From positions 124,001 to 188,000 of the forward strand of contig NZ_LWAF01000002.1 of assembly GCF_001719065.1 (NCBI RefSeq): DNA of 64,000 nucleotides. Reading direction: 5' to 3'. Below, in pieces: positions 26,361-36,144 of this stretch. Source of the stretch: Fervidobacterium thailandense. Lineage in GTDB: Bacteria > Thermotogota > Thermotogae > Thermotogales > Fervidobacteriaceae. Within the stretch, counting starts at the first letter, position 1. Every line of letters starts with the position of its first letter. Made by a program: the position numbers and the translations under genes. The notes under the pieces were generated by a model that had not been told where the DNA came from, searched no databases, and was given only the letters and a program-made list of their open reading frames with translations.

Positions 26361-27827
26361 TCACCACCAACCAAAGACTTTACCAACGGAAATCACACCT
26401 AAGATAAAACCAATTACACCCGTAACCGCTCCTACCGTTGCTATCGTTCTGAGTTCTTCAGACTCTTTCTTTGACTTTTCCAGTTCCTTCTTTAGTACTT
26501 CCGCTTCTTTTTGTGATTTACTTACCTCTTCCTTGTTTGCGGCAATTTGAGTGGACAATTCTTTGACGGCTGAGTCAAGTTTCTGATCCTGCATGGATAT
26601 CTTCGCATTCGTTGCATTCAATTCTTCGCGAATTTTTGCCATGGCTTCCTCAAACTCGTCTCTACCAACCTTTGACTCGCTCAACACTTGCTCAACACTA
26701 AGAATCTGGTCCTCCAAGAGCGATACTTTGATTTCCAGTACCTCAATACGTTCAAGGGCTTCATTTCTAAAGTTTACCACAAAATCGTTCAGCGTGTCAA
26801 GTTTTACCGAGATTTCCGAAACTTGTTCTTGGAGTCCCAAAATGGCGTCCGTGAGCATTTCTTGGACGGAATTCAATCTTTCTTCGAGATCCTTTATTCC
26901 CGCTTTCAAAGCCTCAAGCTCACTTGACAGCCCCTCACACCGCTCGGCCATCTCCATCCTTAACTGGTCGACCATTACGTCGGTGTAGGCCGTTGCGGAC
27001 GTTTCAACCTCTTTTATCTCCTCGGAAAGCCCATACACGATATCCCTGATCGCGGGTAAACCCGTTGCCAACGTGCTCTCGATGTTGAGTAACCGAACTT
27101 CAAGTTCAGACAAATTTTGAGCAAGCTCCTCCACGTTCTGTTTTAACTGAGCCAAGTTGACTTCTTTCTGGTTACCTTCGGAATCGGTGTAAACGAACTT
27201 GTCGGAAAGGTTGTTAACAAGCTCATAGAGCTTTATAATGTCACTCTCGTGGAGCTCGAGGTTGATGAGCGCATCCTGGAGTTGCACCCTGAGTTCCTCT
27301 ATCGCCTGCTCCAGAGTCTCCCTTGTCTGCTCGAGGGCTTCTTGGGAAGCCTTCGTTCCCGTTGTTTCGTACACAAGGTCGACGTACTCTCTAACCTGGT
27401 CTAAAAGACTGTTGAGTCTTTCAATCTCTTCGTAGAGGGACTCAATATCAGCTTTATCGGCTTTGGAATTTACCGTAATCTCGACTTTGTTCTTCAGCGT
27501 TTCGATATCGTTTTTCAGAGTGGCAAGGTCGTTCCTCAGAGTGGTAACAGTCCCTTCAACAGAGCTAATCTTCGCGGTAGGAATGTTTAAAAGCTCCTTC
27601 ATCACACCGTCCAAGTAGTTCAACGTTCTAACGATGAGGAGAGCTATCTGGTACCTCGTAACCGATTCGTCACCTCGATAAGTCCCATCTGGAAAACCAG
27701 TAACGATACCAATTTCCGCCAAGCGTTTGACGTACTCCTCGGCCCAGTGTCCCTTTGGAATGTCCCTGAAACTGGCAAAGATCGTTAGAGCGGTAGCAAG
27801 CAATGCAACGATAAATATCTTTTTCAT
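26361..27827 (-). CDS. Omp-alpha-like toga rod protein (SLH domain, coiled coil, C-terminal anchor)
   Basis: The 488-residue protein has a signal peptide (to about residue 19), one SLH domain (about 20-75, FRDIPKGHWAEEYVKRLAE ... TGFPDGTYRGDESVTRYQ), a long coiled coil (about 85-445) and a C-terminal hydrophobic helix (about 455-485). This is the layout of Thermotoga Omp-alpha, which spans the wide periplasm between cell wall and outer sheath. ATG 27827 is chosen because it starts the signal peptide after a GAGGGGG site; upstream in-frame codons are non-conserved. Own promoter at 27887-27916; Omp-beta follows. The rod region is shared with the gene at 36145. Confidence 0.9.
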   Translation of the reverse strand: MKKIFIVALLATALTIFASFRDIPKGHWAEEYVKRLAEIGIVTGFPDGTYRGDESVTRYQIALLIVRTLNYLDGVMKELLNIPTAKISSVEGTVTTLRNDLATLKNDIETLKNKVEITVNSKADKADIESLYEEIERLNSLLDQVREYVDLVYETTGTKASQEALEQTRETLEQAIEELRVQLQDALINLELHESDIIKLYELVNNLSDKFVYTDSEGNQKEVNLAQLKQNVEELAQNLSELEVRLLNIESTLATGLPAIRDIVYGLSEEIKEVETSATAYTDVMVDQLRMEMAERCEGLSSELEALKAGIKDLEERLNSVQEMLTDAILGLQEQVSEISVKLDTLNDFVVNFRNEALERIEVLEIKVSLLEDQILSVEQVLSESKVGRDEFEEAMAKIREELNATNAKISMQDQKLDSAVKELSTQIAANKEEVSKSQKEAEVLKKELEKSKKESEELRTIATVGAVTGVIGFILGVISVGKVFGWW

Positions 27828-27886
27828 CGTTATACCCCCTCTCCTTTTGTCTTGCCCACTAAACATTACACCCTTTTGACAACCGT

Positions 27887-27916
27887 ATTATACCACAAAA
27901 TATTTCGGTTTTGCAA
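27887..27916 (-). promoter_or_regulatory. Candidate sigma-A promoter for the omp genes
   Basis: Minus-strand TTGCAA (27911-27916) and TATAAT (27887-27892) with 18-base spacing, about 60 bases before the Omp-alpha ATG. Confidence 0.6.
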
Positions 27917-27960
27917 ATATCTTTTCATTTTTCGTGCAAGTTGCGTGGAAGCTTGGAAGT

Positions 27961-29154
27961 CTAAATTCCCAAAACCCTTATAAAAACACGCTTTCCGATA
28001 CGCAAGATGTGTTCGCCGACGATTTCCACGGAAGACTTGAAGTTGTCGATTCTGTTGCTGTCCCAGTACACACCGCCTTGCATTATTAGACGCTTAATTT
28101 CGCTTCTCGAACCGATGTTGAGTTTTTCAAGGAGATCGACAACGTTGTAGCTACCTTTTGGTACTTGTACTTGAGGCATTTCGTCTGGAATCTCTTTTTT
28201 CTGGAAGACGGTCACAAAATACTCCTCAGCCTCTTTCGCTTTTTCTTCCCCGTGGAACTGTTTTACTATTTCACGCGCAAGCCACATTTTGTAATCTCTT
28301 GGGTTGACAAGCTTTTCCGAGATTTCCCGTTCCATCTTCGTCAAAACTTCTTCCGGAGTATCGGTCAACAACCGAGCGTACTTGACGATGAGCTCGTCGG
28401 GAATTGACATGACTTTACCGTACATGTCTTTTGGCTCGTCAGTGAATCCGATGTAGTTGTTGTAACTCTTGCTCATCTTCAATTTGCCATCCGTTCCCTC
28501 GATGATGGGCATCGTCATCACTATCTGTGGTTTTAGACCGTACTCCTCCTGGATCTTCCTCCCAACCAAGAGGTTGAAGAGCTGATCTGTCCCACCAAGC
28601 TCAACATCCGCCTGAATGGCCACCGAATCGTACGCTTGCGCAAGTGGATACAGAAACTCCGCGATACTTATCGGGCTTCCCTCAGCGTAACGTTTCGCAA
28701 AATCCTCACGCTCAAGCATCCGCGCAACTGTATACTTCCCGGCGAGTTTGACGACATCGGCAAAGGTCATAGCACCGAGCCATTCGTTGTTGTAGCGGAT
28801 CTCGGTCTTTTCCCTATCCAGTATCATGAACGCTTGCTGTGCGTATGTTTTGGCGTTTTCCTGAACTTCCTCCCTGGATAGCATGGGGCGTGTGGTGTTT
28901 CGGCCGGAGGGATCTCCAATCATCGCGGTGAAATCACCAATGATGAGGATAACGTGGTGCCCAAGATCTTGGAACTCTTTCAGTTTTCTGAGCACCACGG
29001 CATGCCCAAGATGAAGGTCCGGTCTTGACGGATCAACACCGAGTTTCACACGCAAAGGTCGGCCAGTTTTCAGTCTCTCAAGCAGTTCCTCCTCGTTTAC
29101 AAGGTCTACGACGTTCCTCTTCAGGATCTCAAGTTGACGTTCCGGCGATAACAT
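27961..29154 (-). CDS. tyrS: Tyrosyl-tRNA synthetase
   Basis: The 397-residue class I synthetase charges tRNA-Tyr. The HIGH motif is HLGH (GVDPSRPDLHLGHAVVL), the Tyr/tRNA site follows in DQLFNLLVGR, and KMSKS is exact (LKMSKSYNNYIG). A C-terminal S4 RNA-binding domain (GSRSEIKRLIMQGGVYWDSNRI region) ends the protein. The DPSRPDLHLGH form belongs to the TyrZ/TyrRS2 clade. It follows secG by 54 bases; that gap is too short for a T-box leader. Confidence 0.95.
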   Translation of the reverse strand: MLSPERQLEILKRNVVDLVNEEELLERLKTGRPLRVKLGVDPSRPDLHLGHAVVLRKLKEFQDLGHHVILIIGDFTAMIGDPSGRNTTRPMLSREEVQENAKTYAQQAFMILDREKTEIRYNNEWLGAMTFADVVKLAGKYTVARMLEREDFAKRYAEGSPISIAEFLYPLAQAYDSVAIQADVELGGTDQLFNLLVGRKIQEEYGLKPQIVMTMPIIEGTDGKLKMSKSYNNYIGFTDEPKDMYGKVMSIPDELIVKYARLLTDTPEEVLTKMEREISEKLVNPRDYKMWLAREIVKQFHGEEKAKEAEEYFVTVFQKKEIPDEMPQVQVPKGSYNVVDLLEKLNIGSRSEIKRLIMQGGVYWDSNRIDNFKSSVEIVGEHILRIGKRVFIRVLGI

Positions 29155-29208
29155 GAAACCAGCCTCCTAAGACATTGGGAAGAATCATCAATAAACGTTT
29201 CTATCCCG

Positions 29209-29442
29209 TCAACGCACGATTACGAACGAAACCAGAAAGCACATGGCAAAGAACGCGATGGCCAAACCGACGGTTATCTTTCCAGATGTATCGAGCCCTC
29301 TTTTCCTACCAAACATCGTATAGGCCGCACCGGAACCGAAAGCTCCACCAAGTTCGGAGAACTTCTCCATCTCCTGAAGGACCATGAAGATGAGGCCAGC
29401 TGAAATGAGTGCGTGGATTACCAAGAGTATCACCGCAAGCAT
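29209..29442 (-). CDS. secG: Protein-export membrane protein SecG
   Basis: The 77-residue protein has two membrane helices (about 2-22 and 55-75) joined by the conserved cytoplasmic loop FGSGAAYTMFGRKRGLD, which is diagnostic for SecG. It is part of the SecYEG translocon. A GGAGGTG site lies 6 bases before the ATG and a TATAAT -10 box at 29490-29495. tyrS follows on the same strand. Confidence 0.93.
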   Translation of the reverse strand: MLAVILLVIHALISAGLIFMVLQEMEKFSELGGAFGSGAAYTMFGRKRGLDTSGKITVGLAIAFFAMCFLVSFVIVR

Positions 29443-29489
29443 GAAAACACCTCCAGTTTGTTTTAATTTGGAACAAGTGCTCGGAGAAA

Positions 29490-29495
29490 ATTATA
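29490..29495 (-). promoter_or_regulatory. Candidate -10 box for secG-tyrS
   Basis: Minus-strand TATAAT about 48 bases before the secG ATG; no clear -35. Confidence 0.4.
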
Positions 29496-29542
29496 TCATA
29501 GCGGTTCTAAATTTTGTACTCCTTTTCCTTGAGCAGCGGTGT

Positions 29543-32500
29543 TCAGAAGAGTGTAGCCTGATCCGTTTCGGGTAGACCGTCGAGTACCCCGAGCCTTCTG
29601 AGTACTTCGATTTGCGCTTTCGTCACTTTTGCACGGTTTGCCAAATCCTCTACCGAGGTGTACATCTTCTCATTTCTTTTCTCAACTATCGCGCGGGCAA
29701 CGTTCTCACCTATACCACGGATTTTGTTGAACGGGATGATGAGGTCCTTTCCATCGATGATGAACCTCGTTGCATCGCTTCTTCGTAAATCTGGCTTTTT
29801 GAATCCAAATCCCCTGAGCATCATCTCGAGTGCGGCCTGGAGTACTTTTTCTTCGTTCTTTTCTTTGACGTCTTTCTTAACGTTCGCAGCCAGCTCGTTT
29901 AGTCTACGCTTTATCGCATCTTTACCTTTAAGTATGAACTCGGCGTCGAATTCGTCACCTTTTGTGGAAAAGAAGGCCGCGTAGAAGGCAAGAGGGTAAT
30001 GGACTTTAAAGTACGCGATTCTGAATGCCATACTCACATAAGCCACGGCGTGCGCCTTTGGAAAGAGGTACTTGATCTTCTGACATGACTCTATGAACCA
30101 ATCCGGTACACCGTACTCTTTCATCAACTGAACTTCCTCTTCCTTCAATCCTTTACCTTTTCGAACGTTCTCCATGATCTTGAACGCCGCCGCGGGTGGT
30201 ACTCCTTTGTGGATGAGATAAAGCATGATGTCGTCACGACATGAGATAACCTCCGAAAGTGTGGCAATTTTCTTCTGGATGAGTGTCTGCGCATTTCCGA
30301 GCCACACGTCTGTTCCGTGCGAAAGCCCGGAAATCCTCACGAGCTCGGCAAATGTCTTCGGCCTTGTCTCGCGCAGCATTCCCATGACAAAATCCGTACC
30401 AAATTCGGGAATCCCTATCGTTCCCACGTCCGTTCCCAGCTCCTCCGGATCAACCTTGAGGACTTTTACGGACGAGAAGATGCTCATGGTGTCTTTATCG
30501 TCCATCGGAACGGTCATCGGATCCACTCCGCTGTATTCGTGGAGGAGTTTTATCATCGTTGGATCATCGTGACCGAGCGCATCGAGCTTTACAAGGTCGT
30601 CGTGAATGGATTCGTACGCAAAGTGTGTGGTGAAGACGCCGGCCTTCTTGTCGTTCGCCGGGTATTGATACGGAGTGAAGTCGTGGATATCCATGTCGCT
30701 GGGAACTATCATCAATCCTCCCGGATGTTGACCGGTCGTACGTTTAACTCCCGTAACGTACATGGCAAGACGCTCTTGCTCGGCCGGGTGGAGGGGGTTG
30801 ACGATCTTACCGGTTTTGTCCTCCATGTAAGATTTAACGAAACCGACCGCGCTTCTGTCGGCGATCGTGTTTATCGTACCGGCCCTAAAGACGTAAGACT
30901 TTCCGAACAGTTCTTCTATGTACCTGTGCGCTCGTTCCTGGTACTCGCCCGAGAAGTTCAAATCAATATCTGGAACCTTATCTCCCTCAAAGCCCATGAA
31001 AACTTCGAACGGTATATCCTGTCCAGCCTTTTGTAGTTTTGCGCCACACCTTGGGCAGCGTTTATTTGGTAGATCGTATCCTGAGCCGTACTCCTCGTGG
31101 AACTCCACGTACTTACAATCCGGACATCTGTAGTGTGCCGGCAGTGGATTGACCTCGGTTATTCCCACAAGGTGGGCAACGAGCGACGAACCTACCGAGC
31201 CACGTGAACCGACCACGTAGCCATCTTCGGCAGCTTTCTTAACAATCAGGTGAGCTATCATATAAAGCACGGCGTAACCGTGCCCTATGATGCTGTTGAG
31301 TTCCCTCTCAATGCGCTTTTCAACAAGCTCCGGGAGCGGGTTTCCGTAGAGCTCGTAAGCCTTTTGGTAGGTCATTTCCCTGAGACGCTCTTCTGCACCC
31401 TCAATTTTCGGTGGGTGTAGTTTCTTTTCAACTGGTTTAATCTCTTCAATACTCTCGGCGATCCTGTTTGGATTGTGGATGACTACCTCCTCGGCGATTC
31501 CCTCGCTTTCGAATATCTCAAAAGCCGCTCTGAGCATTTCTTCCGTTGTTCTGAGGTAATAATTTGCCTCCGCGTCCTCGACGTTACTCTGTGGTGCGAG
31601 GAGTACCTTTCTGGCTTTGATGTCCTCGGGATCCAAAAAGTGCGCGTTCGACACCATGACAACCGGCATGTTCAATTCCTTTGCAACTTCGTACAGAAGC
31701 TTGTAGGCTTCTTTGGCCTCTTCCGGTGTGAATTCCTCGGAAACGATCGTGTCCAGTGGGACGATTTCGACATAATCGTAGAATTTGAGTGCTTCAAGTA
31801 GTGCCCCTCTGTCACCTTTTAATGCGATCTCAAAAATCTCGGAGTTCGGGCACCCGGTACCTATGAGTAAACCTTCCCGGTGAGTCTCCAGATCGGAACG
31901 TAGCACCTGTGGAACGGTGAAGAAGGTTTCCGTGTGGGATTTTGAGATGAGTTTGTAGAGGTTTTTTAAACCCGTTCTATTCCGTACGAGTACGGTAAGG
32001 TGTTTTGGATGCTTTGTTAGCGGGTTGATCGTTTCGACGAGTTTGTTCAACTTATCGAAGGTCGTTATCGATCTCTTCTTGGCAAGGTCTATGAGTTTCC
32101 AGAAGACCTTCACCGTGATCCTCGCATCGTCGAGAGCCCTGTGGTGCTGGAAAGTCCCGAGCCCGAAGTAATCGACGAGTTTATCGAGAGAGAATGATTT
32201 TATCTTGTTCTTCAAGAGCGCGTTGGCAAGCCTGAGTGTATCGATGTACGGTGGGTTGAAGCTGAAACCGAATTTCGAGAAGGTGTTCTGAAGAAAAGTG
32301 ACGTCAAAGTCCGCGTTGTGTGCAACAATAACGCAACCTCCGAGGAACTCGTAGAGTTTACCAACCACATCCTCTATCCGTGGAGCGTTTTTCAACATCT
32401 CTTCGGTGATTCCTGTTATCCTAAGGCTTTTTTCCTTCAACTGGTCCGGTTTAACGAACGTGTGGAATTCTTCGATCACTTCCCCGTTTCTTGTTTTAAC

Positions 32501-33694
32501 AGCTCCTATTTCCATGATTTCGTCCTGTCTTGGGTTGAGCCCCGTCGTTTCAAGGTCAATAACGACGTAAGTAGCTTCGGAAATCTCGCCATCGATGGGA
32601 TTTATCATGATCTGTTTGGGATCGTGTGCAACGTACAACTCGGCACCGAAAATGGGTTTCAAACCGTTTGACGATGCCAACTCGTAGAACTCGGGTATTG
32701 CCTGAACGTTTCCATGATCCGTAACCGCGAGAGCCTTCCAACCCCAGTCCCGTGCAACGCGGACGTACTCTTCAACGCTCAGAACGCTGTCCAGGTCGCT
32801 CATCTTTGTGTGCGCGTGCAGTTCTACGCGCTTTTGAGGGGCGTTATCCATCCTGTCGAGCGGTGGAATCTCGGTTGCGTTCTCGCTTTTGAAGAACGTT
32901 ACTCCGAATTTGTCCACGTCCAAGGTGCCGGTAAAAATGTACCACTTACCCTCGGAGATTTTGTCTCCGTATAATTTTGCCTTGGAATTGAAAAATTTGC
33001 AAAGTGTTGAATCCTTTTTATCTGTGATGTAGACGTTTAAAACCTCTTCCGACGGTCTATCGATTTTGAAAACCTTGCCGTAAAGTTTTGACCTTTTCTT
33101 CGTCTGGGGCATGTTCGAAGGTGAATATATGTTCTTGAGGAACTCTTCAATTTTTTCTCTGGTCAAATCGATTACATCATCGGCTCCGCCGTCATCGGGG
33201 TTCGATGAGTCAGTCGAAATTGTACTGACCTGGGTTAGGACTTCTTTGGGATCTATCTTCACCTCAACGTTACTCAACTCAACAACAAACTCTTTGAAGG
33301 GAAGTTGTGGCTTTACTTTTTTTAGCCTCGAGAGGATATGACTCTTACCGAACTCACCTATCGCGTAGATAATAAGTCTGTCACCATCGATTTCGATCCT
33401 GTCAAGGTACCTCCCGGAGCCGTTGAGTAAGCGAAAGGTGCGTTCTTTTAACTCAGTCTCGCTCAACTGAGAATGATTTTCGGATTTTTCATTCAACACC
33501 TCAACGTGCACGCCTATGTAGTTGCACAAAGATTCCCGGAAGCTTTCGAGCTCTCCGGAAAAGTTCTCCACAACGAAGGTCACACACTGGCGTTGCCTAT
33601 CGTAAATTACGCGCTTTAGCACACCGGAAACATCAAGACCTAATTTCTTCCCAATATTACTCAACGGTTTTGAAACTTTGAACGTGTAGATCAT
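29543..33694 (-). CDS. polC: DNA polymerase III PolC-type alpha subunit
   Basis: The 1383-residue replicative polymerase has an N-terminal region with an OB fold (about 200-270), a PHP domain starting ELHAHTKMSD (about 292), a DnaQ-like 3'-5' exonuclease inserted in it (VVIDLETTGLNPRQDEIMEIG, about 377-540, with HNADFDV and HRALDDA), a four-Cys zinc ribbon (CPDCKY...CPRCGA), the polymerase palm (KVPDIDLNFSGEY) and a C-terminal HhH/thumb part ending QATLF. This order is the PolC type shared by Firmicutes and Thermotogae. The ATG at 33694 begins the conserved part; an in-frame GTG four codons earlier is an alternative. It follows ruvC by 55 bases. Confidence 0.96.
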   Translation of the reverse strand: MIYTFKVSKPLSNIGKKLGLDVSGVLKRVIYDRQRQCVTFVVENFSGELESFRESLCNYIGVHVEVLNEKSENHSQLSETELKERTFRLLNGSGRYLDRIEIDGDRLIIYAIGEFGKSHILSRLKKVKPQLPFKEFVVELSNVEVKIDPKEVLTQVSTISTDSSNPDDGGADDVIDLTREKIEEFLKNIYSPSNMPQTKKRSKLYGKVFKIDRPSEEVLNVYITDKKDSTLCKFFNSKAKLYGDKISEGKWYIFTGTLDVDKFGVTFFKSENATEIPPLDRMDNAPQKRVELHAHTKMSDLDSVLSVEEYVRVARDWGWKALAVTDHGNVQAIPEFYELASSNGLKPIFGAELYVAHDPKQIMINPIDGEISEATYVVIDLETTGLNPRQDEIMEIGAVKTRNGEVIEEFHTFVKPDQLKEKSLRITGITEEMLKNAPRIEDVVGKLYEFLGGCVIVAHNADFDVTFLQNTFSKFGFSFNPPYIDTLRLANALLKNKIKSFSLDKLVDYFGLGTFQHHRALDDARITVKVFWKLIDLAKKRSITTFDKLNKLVETINPLTKHPKHLTVLVRNRTGLKNLYKLISKSHTETFFTVPQVLRSDLETHREGLLIGTGCPNSEIFEIALKGDRGALLEALKFYDYVEIVPLDTIVSEEFTPEEAKEAYKLLYEVAKELNMPVVMVSNAHFLDPEDIKARKVLLAPQSNVEDAEANYYLRTTEEMLRAAFEIFESEGIAEEVVIHNPNRIAESIEEIKPVEKKLHPPKIEGAEERLREMTYQKAYELYGNPLPELVEKRIERELNSIIGHGYAVLYMIAHLIVKKAAEDGYVVGSRGSVGSSLVAHLVGITEVNPLPAHYRCPDCKYVEFHEEYGSGYDLPNKRCPRCGAKLQKAGQDIPFEVFMGFEGDKVPDIDLNFSGEYQERAHRYIEELFGKSYVFRAGTINTIADRSAVGFVKSYMEDKTGKIVNPLHPAEQERLAMYVTGVKRTTGQHPGGLMIVPSDMDIHDFTPYQYPANDKKAGVFTTHFAYESIHDDLVKLDALGHDDPTMIKLLHEYSGVDPMTVPMDDKDTMSIFSSVKVLKVDPEELGTDVGTIGIPEFGTDFVMGMLRETRPKTFAELVRISGLSHGTDVWLGNAQTLIQKKIATLSEVISCRDDIMLYLIHKGVPPAAAFKIMENVRKGKGLKEEEVQLMKEYGVPDWFIESCQKIKYLFPKAHAVAYVSMAFRIAYFKVHYPLAFYAAFFSTKGDEFDAEFILKGKDAIKRRLNELAANVKKDVKEKNEEKVLQAALEMMLRGFGFKKPDLRRSDATRFIIDGKDLIIPFNKIRGIGENVARAIVEKRNEKMYTSVEDLANRAKVTKAQIEVLRRLGVLDGLPETDQATLF

Positions 33695-33749
33695 TGCAAA
33701 CACCCCATTCCGGACAAATACCCTTAAAGACCTCGGAAAGAACTGTTTC

Positions 33750-34223
33750 TCACCGGGTTGTCTGTACGGCGGCACACCACGCAATCGCGAGTGCGTCCGC
33801 CGCATCGTCGGGCTTTGGGATCTCATCGAGCTTGAGGAGTATCTTGATAACCTTCTGAATCTGTTGCTTGTCAGCCCGACCGTAACCGGTGATGGCGAGT
33901 TTTACCTGATGAGGTGTGAATTCAACGACAGGTAAATTGGAGTGCCGTGCGGCAAGAAGGATGACCCCACGTGCCTCCCCCACGTAAATGGCGGTCTTCA
34001 CGTTTTTATAAAAGTAGATATTTTCAACAGCAACAAGCTCCGGTTGGTAATGCGCGATAACATCCAAGATGCCTCTGTAAACACGTTCAAGACGCTCATC
34101 AAACCTTTCATCTTTGTCCGTTGTTATCGCACCGTGTGACACGTAGGAGATCTTGTTGCCCGACTTCTCAACGATACCATAACCAACGATGCCGTAACCC
34201 GGATCAATCCCTAAAATTCGCAT
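33750..34223 (-). CDS. ruvC: Crossover junction endodeoxyribonuclease RuvC
   Basis: The 157-residue Holliday-junction resolvase shows the catalytic Asp in [14 protein letters not shown], the Glu in [12 protein letters not shown], and the C-terminal acidic pair in [15 protein letters not shown]. It acts with RuvAB in recombination. It lies directly upstream of polC and is probably cotranscribed from a candidate -10 box at 34319-34324. Confidence 0.95.
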   Translation of the reverse strand: MRILGIDPGYGIVGYGIVEKSGNKISYVSHGAITTDKDERFDERLERVYRGILDVIAHYQPELVAVENIYFYKNVKTAIYVGEARGVILLAARHSNLPVVEFTPHQVKLAITGYGRADKQQIQKVIKILLKLDEIPKPDDAADALAIAWCAAVQTTR

Positions 34224-34318
34224 CTCGATTGCTCCTTGAAAGTTTCTGCTCGTTCTCGGTCGTTCTCTGAGAATTTGCGGACCTCATACCCTTTCTATGG
34301 GCTGTTGTCCGATTCTAT

Positions 34319-34324
34319 ATTATA
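34319..34324 (-). promoter_or_regulatory. Candidate -10 box for ruvC-polC
   Basis: Minus-strand TATAAT about 96 bases before ruvC. A 7-base GC-rich stem (CCCCCGT/ACGGGGG, 34325-34331 and about 34349-34355) overlaps the -35 region and could instead end the queA transcript. Confidence 0.35.
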
Positions 34325-34375
34325 CCCCCGTGCTGAGAGGTTTGCGTTACGGGGGGAGTGTTTAATATTGTTAAC

Positions 34376-35410
34376 TCAGATGATGAAGCACGCATCACCG
34401 AACGAGAAAAATCTGTATCTCTCCGCCACAGCTAAATTGTAAAATTTCATCGTTAGATCGTATCCAGCAAACGCACTCACAAGCATCAATAACGTTGATT
34501 TTGGGAGATGGAAATTTGTAACTAAAGCATCCACCAGTTTGAACTCGAACGGCGGATAGATGAAGATATCGGTTTTCCCGGAATAAGAGTCTGCAAGAGG
34601 GAGTCTTGCAATCGTTTCGAGCGTTCTTACCGAGGTTGTTCCAACGGCTATTATTCTACCACCAGACTTCTTAGTCTCGTTTATGACTTGAACGGTTTCC
34701 TTCGGAACTACGTAAAACTCCTCGTGCATTTTGTGTTCACGAATGTCTTTGGCCTTCACAGGTCTGAAGGTTCCTATCCCCACATGGAGAGTGATCTCCG
34801 CTATGTTCACGCCTTTCTTTTTAATCCTTTCGATCAGTTCCGGTGTGAAGTGCAACCCAGCTGTTGGTGCAGCCACGCTCCCCTCGTTCTTCGCGTAGAC
34901 GGTTTGGTACCGTTGGAAATCTATGCTCTGGTTCTTTATGTAATGCGGAAGTGGTACTTGGCCGAACGAAAATATCTCGGAATCAGATTTTGCGGAAAAC
35001 TCGAGAATTCGTGTGCCTTCCTCGGCGCGCCCTAAGCACTTTGCCATCAAGCTATCCTGCGCTTCACCGAATATTAGAACCGTTCCATCCTTTATCGCCT
35101 TGCCCGGTTTGACCAAGCATTTCCAAACACCTTCACCGAGTTTTTCCAAAAGAAGTACCTCCACCTTCGCACCGGTGGATTTCCTACCAACCAGTCTCGC
35201 CGGTATGACCTTGCTTACGTTGAAGACCATCGTGTCCCCGGGAATTAAGTACTCCACGATTTCCCGAAAGATTCTGTGCTCTATCGTTCCCGTTTTCCTG
35301 TTGATCACCATCAACCTGGAGGCATCGCGTGGCTCAACTGGTTCCTGGGCAATCAGTTCTTCGGGAAGGTGATAATCGTAAGCTTCCAGATCGTACAGAT
35401 TCCTCTCCAT
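34376..35410 (-). CDS. queA: S-adenosylmethionine:tRNA ribosyltransferase-isomerase
   Basis: The 344-residue enzyme transfers ribose from SAM to 7-aminomethyl-deazaguanine in tRNA, making epoxyqueuosine. Family blocks are YDYHLPEELIAQEPVEPRDASRLMV-like at the N-terminus (split by position 10-34), GEEGSVAAPTAGLHF-type (here NEGSVAAPTAGLHFTPEL), HVGIGTFRPVK and TNFHLPKSTLLMLVSAFAG. ATG 35410 gives the family start; a TTG at 35428 in frame is possible. It follows rpsO after a terminator, so it needs its own promoter or read-through. Confidence 0.93.
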   Translation of the reverse strand: MERNLYDLEAYDYHLPEELIAQEPVEPRDASRLMVINRKTGTIEHRIFREIVEYLIPGDTMVFNVSKVIPARLVGRKSTGAKVEVLLLEKLGEGVWKCLVKPGKAIKDGTVLIFGEAQDSLMAKCLGRAEEGTRILEFSAKSDSEIFSFGQVPLPHYIKNQSIDFQRYQTVYAKNEGSVAAPTAGLHFTPELIERIKKKGVNIAEITLHVGIGTFRPVKAKDIREHKMHEEFYVVPKETVQVINETKKSGGRIIAVGTTSVRTLETIARLPLADSYSGKTDIFIYPPFEFKLVDALVTNFHLPKSTLLMLVSAFAGYDLTMKFYNLAVAERYRFFSFGDACFII

Positions 35411-35444
35411 CACTCTCAACGCTCCCAAAAATCTTGGATAATTC

Positions 35445-35476
35445 GTAAAAAAACGGGCGTAGACCGCCCGTTTTAT
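35445..35476 (-). terminator. Rho-independent terminator of rpsO
   Basis: On the minus strand AAAACGGGCG and CGCCCGTTTT pair around GTCTA and are followed by a T run, about 30 bases past the rpsO stop. Confidence 0.9.
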
Positions 35477-35506
35477 CGAGTGTGATTTTTGTGATTTTGG
35501 AGGTTC

Positions 35507-35770
35507 TTACTTCCTCAGATCAAGTTTCTCCAAAAGCTGTCTGTACAGCTCCGGATCCTTCTTCATGAGGTATTTCAACATCTTCCTCCTACGGCCAACC
35601 ATTTTCATGAGACCTCTTCTGGAGTGGAAATCCTTCGGATGGTTCTTGAGGTGCTCGGTCAGGTGCCTGATCCTTGCCGTCAGGAGCGCAATTTGAACGG
35701 CCGTACTTCCGGTGTCGCTTTCATGAATCTGGAACTCCTTAATAATCTCCTGTTTGTTGATACCTTCCAC
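35507..35770 (-). CDS. rpsO: 30S ribosomal protein S15
   Basis: The 87-residue primary 16S-binding protein has the S15 signature [25 protein letters not shown] and [22 protein letters not shown]. The start is GTG at 35770, with GGAGGTG 7 bases upstream; this gives the usual S15 length. It is transcribed from a good promoter at 35846-35874 and ends at a terminator. Confidence 0.96.
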   Translation of the reverse strand: MEGINKQEIIKEFQIHESDTGSTAVQIALLTARIRHLTEHLKNHPKDFHSRRGLMKMVGRRRKMLKYLMKKDPELYRQLLEKLDLRK

Positions 35771-35845
35771 AACAACACACCTCCAACTCGAGTGTCCACT
35801 TGCCAAGTAGGGGCACGAAGCCCGCAACCGAGCAAGGGCATTGAT

Positions 35846-35874
35846 ATGTTACAACAGCCACCAAAGGTTGTCAA
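35846..35874 (-). promoter_or_regulatory. Sigma-A promoter for rpsO
   Basis: Minus-strand TTGACA (35869-35874), 17-base spacer and TAACAT (35846-35851), about 75 bases before the GTG. The leader of about 70 bases could hold an S15 autoregulatory structure, but none was identified. Confidence 0.6.
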
Positions 35875-36020
35875 GCTCCAAACACCATTGTTTGTGCACA
35901 CACGTACAAAATAAGGAAAATCGTTCGTTTAGCTAAGCAAACAAGTTAAAATACCATGTTTGGGTTCAGATTGAGCCTTTGTTCGCACTTTTAGAAACCG
36001 AAACTGATTCCAAAAAACGT

Positions 36021-36050
36021 TTGCTTTTTTCTCTGCGATGGTGCTATAAT
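36021..36050 (+). promoter_or_regulatory. Candidate sigma-A promoter for the coiled-coil gene at 36145
   Basis: TTGCTT (36021-36026) and TATAAT (36045-36050) with an 18-base spacer. A second TATAAT follows at 36052-36057. The rest of the 374-base gap 35771-36144 holds only this and the rpsO promoter. Confidence 0.5.
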
Positions 36051-36144
36051 ATATAATGGTTCCTTAAAGTTTCACAACTTTTGGAACTTTCAATCTTTCA
36101 CATTAGAACGTTTTCTTCACACTCTGGAGAAGGAGGGAAAGCGT

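Noticed and set aside
29155-29208. Possible T-box leader before tyrS
   Set aside because: Only 54 bases separate secG and tyrS, too short for a T-box, and no T-box consensus was seen.
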